From: UBA4664 sp038244585
GTDB taxonomy: Bacteria > Patescibacteriota > Saccharimonadia > UBA4664
Reading direction: 5' to 3'
DNA length: 7,832 nt
Assembly: GCA_038244585.1 (NCBI GenBank)
Contig: JBBRTI010000029.1
Coordinates: 1-7,832 of the forward strand
A model generated the notes under the pieces. The model ran no database searches and was not told where the DNA came from. It worked only from the letters and a program-made list of their open reading frames with translations. Numbering within the stretch: position 1 is the stretch's first letter; the number at the start of each line of letters is the position of its first letter. Positions 1-5,971 of this stretch are shown here, piece by piece. Position numbers and translations under genes: made by a program.

Positions 1-40
1 CTCTCCCAGCCCTGCCACTCACCGACCGCCCGTATGGATC

Positions 41-790
41 ATGTGGGTCAACGCCGCCCTGAGTTTTGCTCTGCTCCCGTTCGCGTATCTGATATACCTG
101 ACCGTCAGGAACATCAGGTGGGCACGGCGCAACAGCGAGCCCTGGGCCAAGTACCTGGCTCCCATGATCACCTTGCTCGCGGTCACTGCAGCAATGACAC
201 TGTGGTACATCACGCAGTTCGTTTTCGTCCTTGCGGCGATGCATGGTGGTGGTACGCCGCTCACTGGTCAATCTGGACCTGGCGTTCAGACTGGCAACTC
301 CAGTGGAGTGCCTGCGGCTGCTGGATCGGCCTCGCCTACGCTTGAAGCGATTATGAAAGAGCGAACCGACCTTCGGGCAACGCTTTGCCGCTCCGTCCCC
401 GGAGTCGCTTTGGGAGGTTCCAAGACCAGTACGGTTGATGCGGCCTTCAACGCTTGGTACGAAACCATGCGCCAAGCCGGGCTTCGAAACGATCCCAGGG
501 TGCTGGCATGCGCCATCGCCTACCTGGACCCAAACGAAATCCCGGATGCCAGAGAACACTATAAGAACATGTTCCCTGAATTTCGGCCGCTCGACCCAGC
601 CCACCAGGTCACCAGCATCAACATCAACACCGTCGCGTCTGCCAAACCGGTAACAACCGGCGGAGCCTACGCCGCAGATGCCAATGGCGGCGAGGTCGGA
701 ATGACTTTCGCCTTTGGACCACCAAAAACCATGCTCTTAAGCCTCATCTTGGTTGATGGAGTATGGTTGGCCCAGAACTTCCTGATTTAA
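41..790 (+). CDS. Unrecognised bitopic/two-helix membrane protein with soluble C-terminal domain; possibly 5' truncated
   Basis: I do not recognise this 249-residue protein. Two hydrophobic stretches are visible (about residues 4-22 and 40-66) separated by a basic loop (RNIRWARR), so the loop is probably cytoplasmic and both ends outside. A Gly/Ala/Ser/Pro-rich linker (about 68-100) leads to a soluble domain (about 101-249) with Cys116 and Cys157, a helical first half, and a second half that looks like successive beta-strands ending in a Trp-containing strand (DGVWLAQNFLI). That strand pattern resembles NTF2/cystatin-like folds, the fold of VirB8, but this is only inference. The ATG at 41 has no clear Shine-Dalgarno sequence, and the frame is open to base 2 with no alternative start codon inside the window, so the gene may begin further upstream. 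It ends in TAA just before a terminator, so it is the last gene of its transcript. The coding call is firm because of length and coherent hydrophobic segments; the function is unknown. Confidence 0.8.
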   Translation: MWVNAALSFALLPFAYLIYLTVRNIRWARRNSEPWAKYLAPMITLLAVTAAMTLWYITQFVFVLAAMHGGGTPLTGQSGPGVQTGNSSGVPAAAGSASPTLEAIMKERTDLRATLCRSVPGVALGGSKTSTVDAAFNAWYETMRQAGLRNDPRVLACAIAYLDPNEIPDAREHYKNMFPEFRPLDPAHQVTSININTVASAKPVTTGGAYAADANGGEVGMTFAFGPPKTMLLSLILVDGVWLAQNFLI

Positions 791-796
791 CTTATT

Positions 797-850
797 GCCC
801 CCGCACGAATCAAAAGCCTCCGCAAGGAGCTGGTTCCTGCGGGGGCTTTT
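797..850 (+). terminator. Intrinsic terminator after the first gene
   Basis: Starting 7 nt after the stop codon, a strong hairpin can form between 812-828 (AAAAGCC-T-CCGCA-A-GGA) and 835-850 (TCC-TGCGG-G-GGCTTTT), with one T-G wobble, one bulged A and a 6-nt loop. Its 3' arm ends in TTTT; the matching AAAA on the 5' side would let it work weakly in both directions. A second pairing is also possible: 797-805 (GCCCCCGCA) is an exact reverse complement of 838-846 (TGCGGGGGC) and would use the same 3' arm. Either fold ends just before the T run, so both are compatible with termination rather than a clear on/off switch. The T tract is short, so efficiency is uncertain. Confidence 0.8.
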
Positions 851-878
851 GACGTATATATGTTTCTTAAAAAGCTAA

Positions 879-887
879 TGCTACAAT
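879..887 (+). promoter_or_regulatory. Extended -10 promoter element for the VirB6-like gene; leaderless start predicted
   Basis: TG-C-TACAAT at 879-887 is a good extended -10 element (hexamer 5 of 6 matches to TATAAT plus the TG motif). No convincing -35 lies 16-18 nt upstream; the TTGACG at 849-854 is 27 nt away, too far for the usual spacing. Transcription would start about 7 nt downstream of the hexamer, at or next to the ATG at 894. There is no purine-rich ribosome binding site before that ATG. Both facts point to a leaderless transcript. Confidence 0.6.
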
Positions 888-893
888 AACGAC

Positions 894-3800
894 ATGAAGC
901 GGTGGCAAAGTATTTTTGGAGGCCTGTCAGCTTTAGCCATAGTAATTTCTGGCTACGGTTCATTAATGGTTTCCGCTGCTTGGGCTGCGCCGGCCCCGGA
1001 TCAAGGCATGATCGTAGTTACGCTTAGCCAGAACCCTGCTTCAAAAGCAATAGTCACCGCTACACGCCAGGCTGCAGTTCCTGGTGATATAACTACAACC
1101 GGCCAGCCCTGGGGCCCGGAAAAAGTTACCCTGGCCGGCGGCAGCGGCGCCAAGGCCACCAATATGGGCTACACCTCACCCATACTCAAATACACTTTCT
1201 CTGCGGGGTCTGGTTGCCGTAACGACCCACAGCCTTACGACATGTGGAAAATCGAAGTATCTGGCTCAGCAACTGCCAACCCAAAGATAGTATCCGTTAT
1301 TTGCGGCGCAACCGTGAGCGTGCCTATGACGGTCGTTTTACCGAAGGATGCCGCAAAATACGCGACCCTGTCGGGTATTTCATCTTTCGCCGGTACCGCT
1401 TGCGATTCCGGAGTCTCCGGCGGGGTTGGGAGTCAATACTGGCTAGTAAAACCCGGTACGAGCGTAGATGCAAAAGGGGTAGGTAAGGGCTTGTCGGTAA
1501 CTGCAGCAAATAAGGCATATACGATAAATAACCTAACGCCCGGAACTTACGACTTTTTCGTCGACTGCGTATATCGGCCCAATGGAGCCACCACCCCAGT
1601 AGACCATTTTTTCACTCAAACAGGCGTGGTGCTCACGGCTGGCACCGTGACCAAAGTCGACTTTACTGATGCAACAGCTGGTGGTCCCGGCGCCACCAAT
1701 GCCGTTCCCACCTGCGACGTTGGCAGTCTTTCGTTTTTAGTCTGCCCACTTATTTCATTGGGCCAGACAACCGTAACTTACTTAGAGGGCATCGTAAAAG
1801 ACCAACTTAAATTTACGCCTCTATCAAGCGAGGTGGACGCTGGTCTCAAACCGGCATGGACAGTCTTTAGAAACCTGGCTGACGCATTTTTTGTCCTTAT
1901 ATTCTTCATAGTCATCTTCGGTACCAGCCTGGGTCTTGATAACTACACTGTTAAGAAAATTCTGCCCCGCCTTATTGCCGCGGCGGTTCTCATCCAATTT
2001 TCCTACGTGCTGGTGGGGTTCATGGTAGACATCTCCAACGTTCTGGGTGTCGGGATTGACAGCCTGATGGCGGCCGCTACTCATCCGGGCACACATATAG
2101 GCAATAGTGGCGTAACTCAAGCAGCTGGTGTAGTAGAAGCTTTGGCAATAGTTTCTGGAGCCATAGCCGTCAATGCCTTCTTCGCTTTGGGTCTCGCTAT
2201 ACCATTATTGTTAATGATAGGTTCGGCCGTGCTCGGAATCTTAGCCGTTCTAATAACTCTACAAATCCGCATCATCATCATTGATATCCTGATTGTCATT
2301 GGTCCGCTCGCAATCCTCTTATGGGTACTCCCGAACACAGAAAAATACTTCAATATGTGGCGTGAAACACTGATAAAGCTGCTTCTGATGTTCCCGATAA
2401 TCGCTTTGTTATTTGCCGTTGCTAATCTTATCAGCATCGTCCTAGCGCCAGCCGGTGCCGCGGCTAGTGACTCCCAGAAGCTACTGGCGTCCCTAGCGCC
2501 AATACTTGCCTTCTTCATGGTTCCGGCAACCTTCAAGTTTGCCGGAAGTGCCATGATGGCCGGCTCAAGCTTCGTGGGCAAGCATGCGGGCCGCGGCAAA
2601 AGCGGCATATCCGGCGCTCAGGACAAGATGAAGCAGAACCGGGCGTACAACCGCCAACAAAAGGGCTTAGGCAAAATTAACGCCCTCAATGAGGCAGGTC
2701 CCGCGGCTGGCGCCTTCGGAAGGGCCAAACAATCAGGACAGCGCAGATTAGCTCAGCACCAGGCTGGCTTGAGTTTGGATAAGATCCAGGACTCGAGAAT
2801 CCAAGGGGCGCTTCTGTCTAACGATAAAACCCAGCAGGACGCTTTCGGTAGGCAGTATAAGACGCTGACCCCGGAAGCGGTTGAGGGTATTCTTGCATCC
2901 ACCACCTCATCACAGAACGAACGTAAGGCCGCCGCCACCCACCTTGCTCAGCATTCACAAGAAAATCATATTGCTGCGGCACGAGTTGTGGCCGCCCATG
3001 CCGCCGGAGCCAACTCAGCAGGAGTTTTTGACGAAAGTACCACTGCCGGCAAAGCAGCCAAAGGGGCATTCGATACTAGTTGGTCCGAAATTCTTGGCGG
3101 CAATTACAGTGACCTTAACTCTAAAGCCCCGCACGCCGTAAAAGGCATGCCAGCGCTCGAAAAGCTTACGGCAGCGCAAAACGCCAGTGCTGGTTCAGCA
3201 ACCCGTGCTGACCTAGCAGCCTACGCCATCACAGGTAAGAACCAGCCGGCGCGAACACGGTTGCTCGAGAACTTGGATATGAACAGCAAATCAGTCGCTG
3301 TGAGGCAGAGTTGGAACTCGGAAACTGCAAAGGTATTGTATGACACAGCTAATGCTGTTGGCGGAGACAAGGCAATTGGCGCATCGGCTGATGACCAAGC
3401 CTACTTCAAGGCAATTTCGGAGCGGCTTGATTCCGAGGGACGCCTCATTGAATTTGATAAGTCCGTGCCGCGAAGCATGCCAACAGGCCCCAAAGCTTCG
3501 GGACCTAATCCTGCAGGCGGGGGCGCTCCGTCTGGCGGGGGTTCTCCGGCGGGAGGGGGTTCCAGTCCTTCCGGTGGCGGTGGCGCAGGTGGCAATTCTG
3601 GTGGTAGCGCAGGCGGTGGAAGTACCAGCTCTGGCGGCGATACCAGTACTAGTAGAAGCTATACCGGGGGAGGCACCTCTACCCAAAACATGCCGTTCAG
3701 CCCTAATAGCACCCTAGACCCTAACCTGGTTCAACAACGTAGCGGCGTAACAAACTGGGGCAACAGCGCTGAAGGTTTGATTATCCCGTCATCAGCACTT

Positions 3801-4268
3801 AATCCCACGGCCGCGCCTTCACGGCCCTCCGCCAGCCAGCCGAACGTGCCGTCAACCAGCCAACCAACCGTTTCGTCCTCCAGCGTCAAAGCAAAGGTTA
3901 CTATTGTGGCTGCAGCTAATGACAGCAGCAGCCCGGCCTCGGTACCGGCAAGCGATTTTGTTCCTTCTAGGATAGTAAATCCAGCTCAGTCAATATCTGG
4001 GAATGAGTATGCCGGTAAGATAACCGTCAGCGTGCCTGCATCTCCCGCCGCTAACCCCACAACTCAGACCCAAGCTGTTGCGCAACCCACAATCACTACA
4101 ACGGCTACGACTTACGGTGGCGACAGCAAAAACCCGGCAAACGTCTTCCTACCACAAGCTGCAGGAGTCCCACAGCCAGGCAGCCGGACCACACCGCCCA
4201 AGCCGTCATTGCGGCTGGCCCCTCGCGACCTGACTGACGAGCCCGGCGACGACCGCAGCATCTCTTAA
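894..4268 (+). CDS. VirB6/TrbL-like polytopic membrane protein of a type IV secretion system, with signal peptide, ectodomain and long polar tail
   Basis: This 1124-residue protein probably forms the inner-membrane channel or platform. Residues 1-31 are a classic signal peptide (MKRW, hydrophobic core, cleavage after AWA), which supports the start chosen. Residues 32 to about 275 form an exported ectodomain with cysteines 108, 137, 170 and 225 and an Ig/prealbumin-like strand pattern (NLTPGTYDFFVDC). Cys274 and Cys284 lie near the membrane. Residues about 328-550 hold roughly seven hydrophobic helices, including a very hydrophobic segment near 453-480 followed by Trp/Pro; this is the VirB6/TrbL-like part. 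A basic stretch at 562-595 follows, which places the next region in the cytoplasm by the positive-inside rule. Residues 560-860 are Ala/Gln-rich and look helical. A Gly/Ser-rich linker (about 868-927) and a Pro/Ser/Thr-rich tail end the protein. Known VirB6 proteins are often about 300 residues, so this one is strongly extended. Codons are more AT-rich than in virB4 downstream. The CDS is certain; the VirB6-like assignment rests on topology and context, not on a diagnostic motif. Confidence 0.82.
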   Translation: MKRWQSIFGGLSALAIVISGYGSLMVSAAWAAPAPDQGMIVVTLSQNPASKAIVTATRQAAVPGDITTTGQPWGPEKVTLAGGSGAKATNMGYTSPILKYTFSAGSGCRNDPQPYDMWKIEVSGSATANPKIVSVICGATVSVPMTVVLPKDAAKYATLSGISSFAGTACDSGVSGGVGSQYWLVKPGTSVDAKGVGKGLSVTAANKAYTINNLTPGTYDFFVDCVYRPNGATTPVDHFFTQTGVVLTAGTVTKVDFTDATAGGPGATNAVPTCDVGSLSFLVCPLISLGQTTVTYLEGIVKDQLKFTPLSSEVDAGLKPAWTVFRNLADAFFVLIFFIVIFGTSLGLDNYTVKKILPRLIAAAVLIQFSYVLVGFMVDISNVLGVGIDSLMAAATHPGTHIGNSGVTQAAGVVEALAIVSGAIAVNAFFALGLAIPLLLMIGSAVLGILAVLITLQIRIIIIDILIVIGPLAILLWVLPNTEKYFNMWRETLIKLLLMFPIIALLFAVANLISIVLAPAGAAASDSQKLLASLAPILAFFMVPATFKFAGSAMMAGSSFVGKHAGRGKSGISGAQDKMKQNRAYNRQQKGLGKINALNEAGPAAGAFGRAKQSGQRRLAQHQAGLSLDKIQDSRIQGALLSNDKTQQDAFGRQYKTLTPEAVEGILASTTSSQNERKAAATHLAQHSQENHIAAARVVAAHAAGANSAGVFDESTTAGKAAKGAFDTSWSEILGGNYSDLNSKAPHAVKGMPALEKLTAAQNASAGSATRADLAAYAITGKNQPARTRLLENLDMNSKSVAVRQSWNSETAKVLYDTANAVGGDKAIGASADDQAYFKAISERLDSEGRLIEFDKSVPRSMPTGPKASGPNPAGGGAPSGGGSPAGGGSSPSGGGGAGGNSGGSAGGGSTSSGGDTSTSRSYTGGGTSTQNMPFSPNSTLDPNLVQQRSGVTNWGNSAEGLIIPSSALNPTAAPSRPSASQPNVPSTSQPTVSSSSVKAKVTIVAAANDSSSPASVPASDFVPSRIVNPAQSISGNEYAGKITVSVPASPAANPTTQTQAVAQPTITTTATTYGGDSKNPANVFLPQAAGVPQPGSRTTPPKPSLRLAPRDLTDEPGDDRSIS
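3495..3674 (+). repeat. Gly/Ser/Pro-rich low-complexity linker inside the VirB6-like gene
   Basis: Residues about 868-927 contain recurring GGGS, GGGA and PAGGG-type units (for example PSGGGSPAGGGS). The DNA uses different glycine codons between units (ggc, ggg, gga, ggt), so this is an amino-acid-level repeat rather than a recent tandem DNA duplication. It is probably a flexible spacer between the helical cytoplasmic region and the disordered C-terminal tail. Confidence 0.8.
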
Positions 4269-4338
4269 CCCTAACGGTTGATGCAGCGAAAGTCTGGGTG
4301 TACGATGTTTCATTGCCGAAACAAGCGGGCGGGTAGCG

Positions 4339-4356
4339 TAAGCTTGATACCGCTTA
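4339..4356 (+). repeat. Small inverted repeat upstream of the prgI promoter
   Basis: TAAGC (4339-4343) and GCTTA (4352-4356) are exact inverted repeats around an 8-nt loop, located where a -35 element of the prgI promoter would fall. Another, perfect 6-bp pair, TGTTTC (4306-4311) and GAAACA (4318-4323), lies just upstream but lacks a T run, so it is a weak candidate for a terminator of the preceding gene. Either could be an operator or simply chance; short arms give little support. Confidence 0.3.
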
Positions 4357-4371
4357 GCTGATAGGTAATAA

Positions 4372-4380
4372 TGATATAAA
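4372..4380 (+). promoter_or_regulatory. Extended -10 promoter for the prgI-traC-like-virB4 operon
   Basis: TG-A-TATAAA at 4372-4380 matches an extended -10 element (5 of 6 in the hexamer). A TTGATA at 4344-4349 resembles a -35 but is 25 nt away, so recognition would depend on the TG extension, as for the promoter at 879. The predicted start near 4387 gives a leader of about 44 nt, which includes the ribosome binding site. Confidence 0.55.
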
Positions 4381-4413
4381 GACGCTGGCTTTGTGGTTGG
4401 GCGCAGGTGGAAT

Positions 4414-4420
4414 GAGGGAG
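4414..4420 (+). promoter_or_regulatory. Ribosome binding site of prgI, overlapped by a three-codon mini-ORF
   Basis: GAGGGAG lies 10 nt before the ATG at 4431 and fixes that start. The same bases sit within ATG-AGG-GAG-TAA (4412-4423), a three-codon mini-ORF that ends 7 nt before prgI. A ribosome initiating there would cover the site, but nothing shows that this ATG has its own ribosome binding sequence. Confidence 0.65.
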
Positions 4421-4430
4421 TAAAAAAGCG

Positions 4431-5246
4431 ATGGGCCAATACAAAGTGCCGCAGAACGTTGAAGCCGAGGATCATATCCTTGGGCCGTTAACGCTCAAGC
4501 AATTTATCTACGCCATCATCGGCGTATCGTGGGCAGGCCTGAGCTATGTCACCCTTCATGCGCTCGTTCCTGTGATGATCGTCGTGGCGGCGCCGGTGAC
4601 CATCCTCTTCCTCCTGCTGGCCTTCTACCAGCGGGACGGGCAGAACTTTGAGCAGCTGCTCATCGCCATGGTGGGTTACTTCTCGCAGGCCCGCAGGCGG
4701 CTATGGCGCACGGATGAAGTAGTGGATTCGTTTCGCATCCAGGCTGCCCCGGTAGTGGTTGAGCAGACCCAGCGCAACCCGGCCGATGTTCGTAGTGAAC
4801 TGGAGCGGCTTGGCACCATGATCGACTCGCGCGGCTGGAACGCGCCGCAACAGCCGGCCTCTGACGCGGAGCTGATTATGCCTGCCGCCGTGTCCGACCG
4901 AATCGTCGACCCGGCCCAAACCACCCCGCAGGCCGTCCATGAGGCTCCGGCCGAGGACATTCTGGACCTGCAGAACAGCCCCTTGGCCCAGAACCTGGCG
5001 TCGCTCATCCAAGAGGCGGCGGGGGACATCCGCCAGGAGGCTATCGACCAGATGAAGGCTCGGGCCTCCGCCCCGCAGACCCCGTCCGTCCCGCCGATAA
5101 GCACAAGCGTGACAACGGCCAACGCGAACGATATACTTAAATTAGCAACGGAGAGAGACGACCTGACGGTTTCGCAGCTGGCGGCCAACGCCACGCGGAT
5201 TACGCCGTTACAAGAAGGTCAGTCGGTGGAGTTTAAGACACAATGA
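4431..5246 (+). CDS. prgI: PrgI-family type IV secretion membrane protein with long C-terminal extension
   Basis: The first 100 residues match the PrgI family, small inner-membrane components of conjugation and type IV secretion systems in Gram-positive and CPR bacteria. The visible signature is the N-terminal YKVPQNVEAEDHILGPLT-LKQF segment followed by two membrane helices (about 22-42 and 45-65) and the motif YQRDGQNFEQLL. PrgI proteins are usually about 100-130 residues; this one is 271. The extension (about 101-271) is hydrophilic, with a possible helix at 120-135, a Pro/Ala-rich stretch, an acidic-helical segment near 175-210, and a C-terminal segment LATERDDLTVSQLAANA at 238-254 that looks structured. 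It probably lies in the cytoplasm. The ATG at 4431 has a Shine-Dalgarno sequence 10 nt upstream. The stop overlaps the next start by 4 nt (ATGA), indicating translational coupling. The family call is strong; the role of the extension is unknown. Confidence 0.93.
   Translation: MGQYKVPQNVEAEDHILGPLTLKQFIYAIIGVSWAGLSYVTLHALVPVMIVVAAPVTILFLLLAFYQRDGQNFEQLLIAMVGYFSQARRRLWRTDEVVDSFRIQAAPVVVEQTQRNPADVRSELERLGTMIDSRGWNAPQQPASDAELIMPAAVSDRIVDPAQTTPQAVHEAPAEDILDLQNSPLAQNLASLIQEAAGDIRQEAIDQMKARASAPQTPSVPPISTSVTTANANDILKLATERDDLTVSQLAANATRITPLQEGQSVEFKTQ
5228..5231 (+). promoter_or_regulatory. Ribosome binding site of the TraC-like gene
   Basis: GGAG within GGTGGAG lies 11 nt before the ATG at 5243, inside the end of prgI. 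It supports the start that overlaps the prgI stop codon as ATGA. Confidence 0.5.
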
Positions 5247-5971
5247 CGCAAGTAAGTAATACCGCTAAGAGTACTCAGAACACGCTCCTGATCACCGAGA
5301 TCAAGGACGGCGTAGTTTTGATGAAGGACGGCAGCATGCGCGCCGTCATCTTGGGCAGCGCCATCAACTTCGACCTCATGAGCCCCCAGGAACAGGATGG
5401 CGTGGAGTACGCCTACCAGGGCTTTTTGAACTCGCTCCATTTCCCGATCCAGATCCTCATTAAGAGCCAGAAGATCGACCTGGACAACTACATTGAGAAA
5501 CTCCAGGCCAAGCGCACAGAGCAGCCCAACAACCTGCTAGGACTCCTCATGGAGGACTACATCGCCAACATCAAGTCGCTGGTGGAAGAGGTCAACATCA
5601 TGGACAAGCAGTTCTACGTGGTGGTGCCGTTCTACCCCCCGACCAACGTCAAGAAGACCGTCAGCCTGATCACCGGCCTAAAAGCGGCCTTCCAGCCGAC
5701 CCCGGTCATCACAGTGTCGGAAGACGAGTTCAAGCACTACAAGCAGGAATTATCTCAGCGCGTGGCCTTGGTCTCCAGCGGCATGAGCCAGATCGGCATC
5801 CGCGCCATCGCCCTAGGAACCCAGGAACTCATCGATCTCTACTACGGCTGGTACAACCCGGACGTGGCCGCCAACCAGAAACTAATCGACACCGCGCAGC
5901 TCATGACTCCGGTCGTGGAAAAAGGTGAGGGCAGCGCGCCGCGCGGACCGCTGCCGGGAGCAAGAATCTAA
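5243..5971 (+). CDS. TraC-like protein resembling the N-terminal domain of VirB4/TraC ATPases
   Basis: This 242-residue soluble protein has no Walker motif and no membrane segment. Its pattern is that of the N-terminal domain of TraC/VirB4-type ATPases: a beta-rich start (LLITEIKDGVVLMKDGSMRAV), INFDLMSPQEQ at 41-51, FLNSLHFPIQILIKSQKIDLDNYI at about 61-84, a YVVVPFYP strand at 125-132, and ALGTQELIDLYYGWYNPD near 190-207. Comparable small proteins sit between PrgI and VirB4 in CPR type IV secretion clusters and are often labelled TraC family. The following virB4 carries its own N-terminal domain, so this is not simply a missing front half of VirB4. A role as an accessory or paralogous scaffold partner is inferred. 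The gene overlaps prgI by 4 nt and virB4 by 1 nt (TAATG). The C-terminal 20 residues are Gly/Pro/Arg-rich and probably disordered. Confidence 0.82.
   Translation: MTQVSNTAKSTQNTLLITEIKDGVVLMKDGSMRAVILGSAINFDLMSPQEQDGVEYAYQGFLNSLHFPIQILIKSQKIDLDNYIEKLQAKRTEQPNNLLGLLMEDYIANIKSLVEEVNIMDKQFYVVVPFYPPTNVKKTVSLITGLKAAFQPTPVITVSEDEFKHYKQELSQRVALVSSGMSQIGIRAIALGTQELIDLYYGWYNPDVAANQKLIDTAQLMTPVVEKGEGSAPRGPLPGARI
5956..5960 (+). promoter_or_regulatory. Ribosome binding site of virB4
   Basis: GGGAG lies 10 nt before the ATG at 5971, within the last codons of the TraC-like gene, and supports the TAATG-coupled start. Confidence 0.6.

Noticed and set aside
849..854. TTGACG as a -35 box
   Set aside because: It is 27 nt from the TACAAT hexamer, and no -10-like hexamer lies 16-18 nt downstream of it.
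2117..2608. 163-codon open frame on the minus strand
   Set aside because: It lies opposite the hydrophobic core of the VirB6-like gene; its Ile/Ala/Met-rich composition is what antisense of such a region gives, and no start signal or family pattern is seen.
4281..4361. 26-codon ORF in the gap before prgI
   Set aside because: No ribosome binding site, no recognisable sequence, and it overlaps the inverted repeats and promoter region.
4269..4430. Possible tRNA or structured RNA in the intergenic region
   Set aside because: No cloverleaf arms, T-loop or other conserved RNA pattern could be found; only short hairpins.
4676..5194. 172-codon open frame on the minus strand
   Set aside because: It is antisense to prgI in GC-rich DNA, with Ser/Ala/Cys-rich composition and no recognisable domain.
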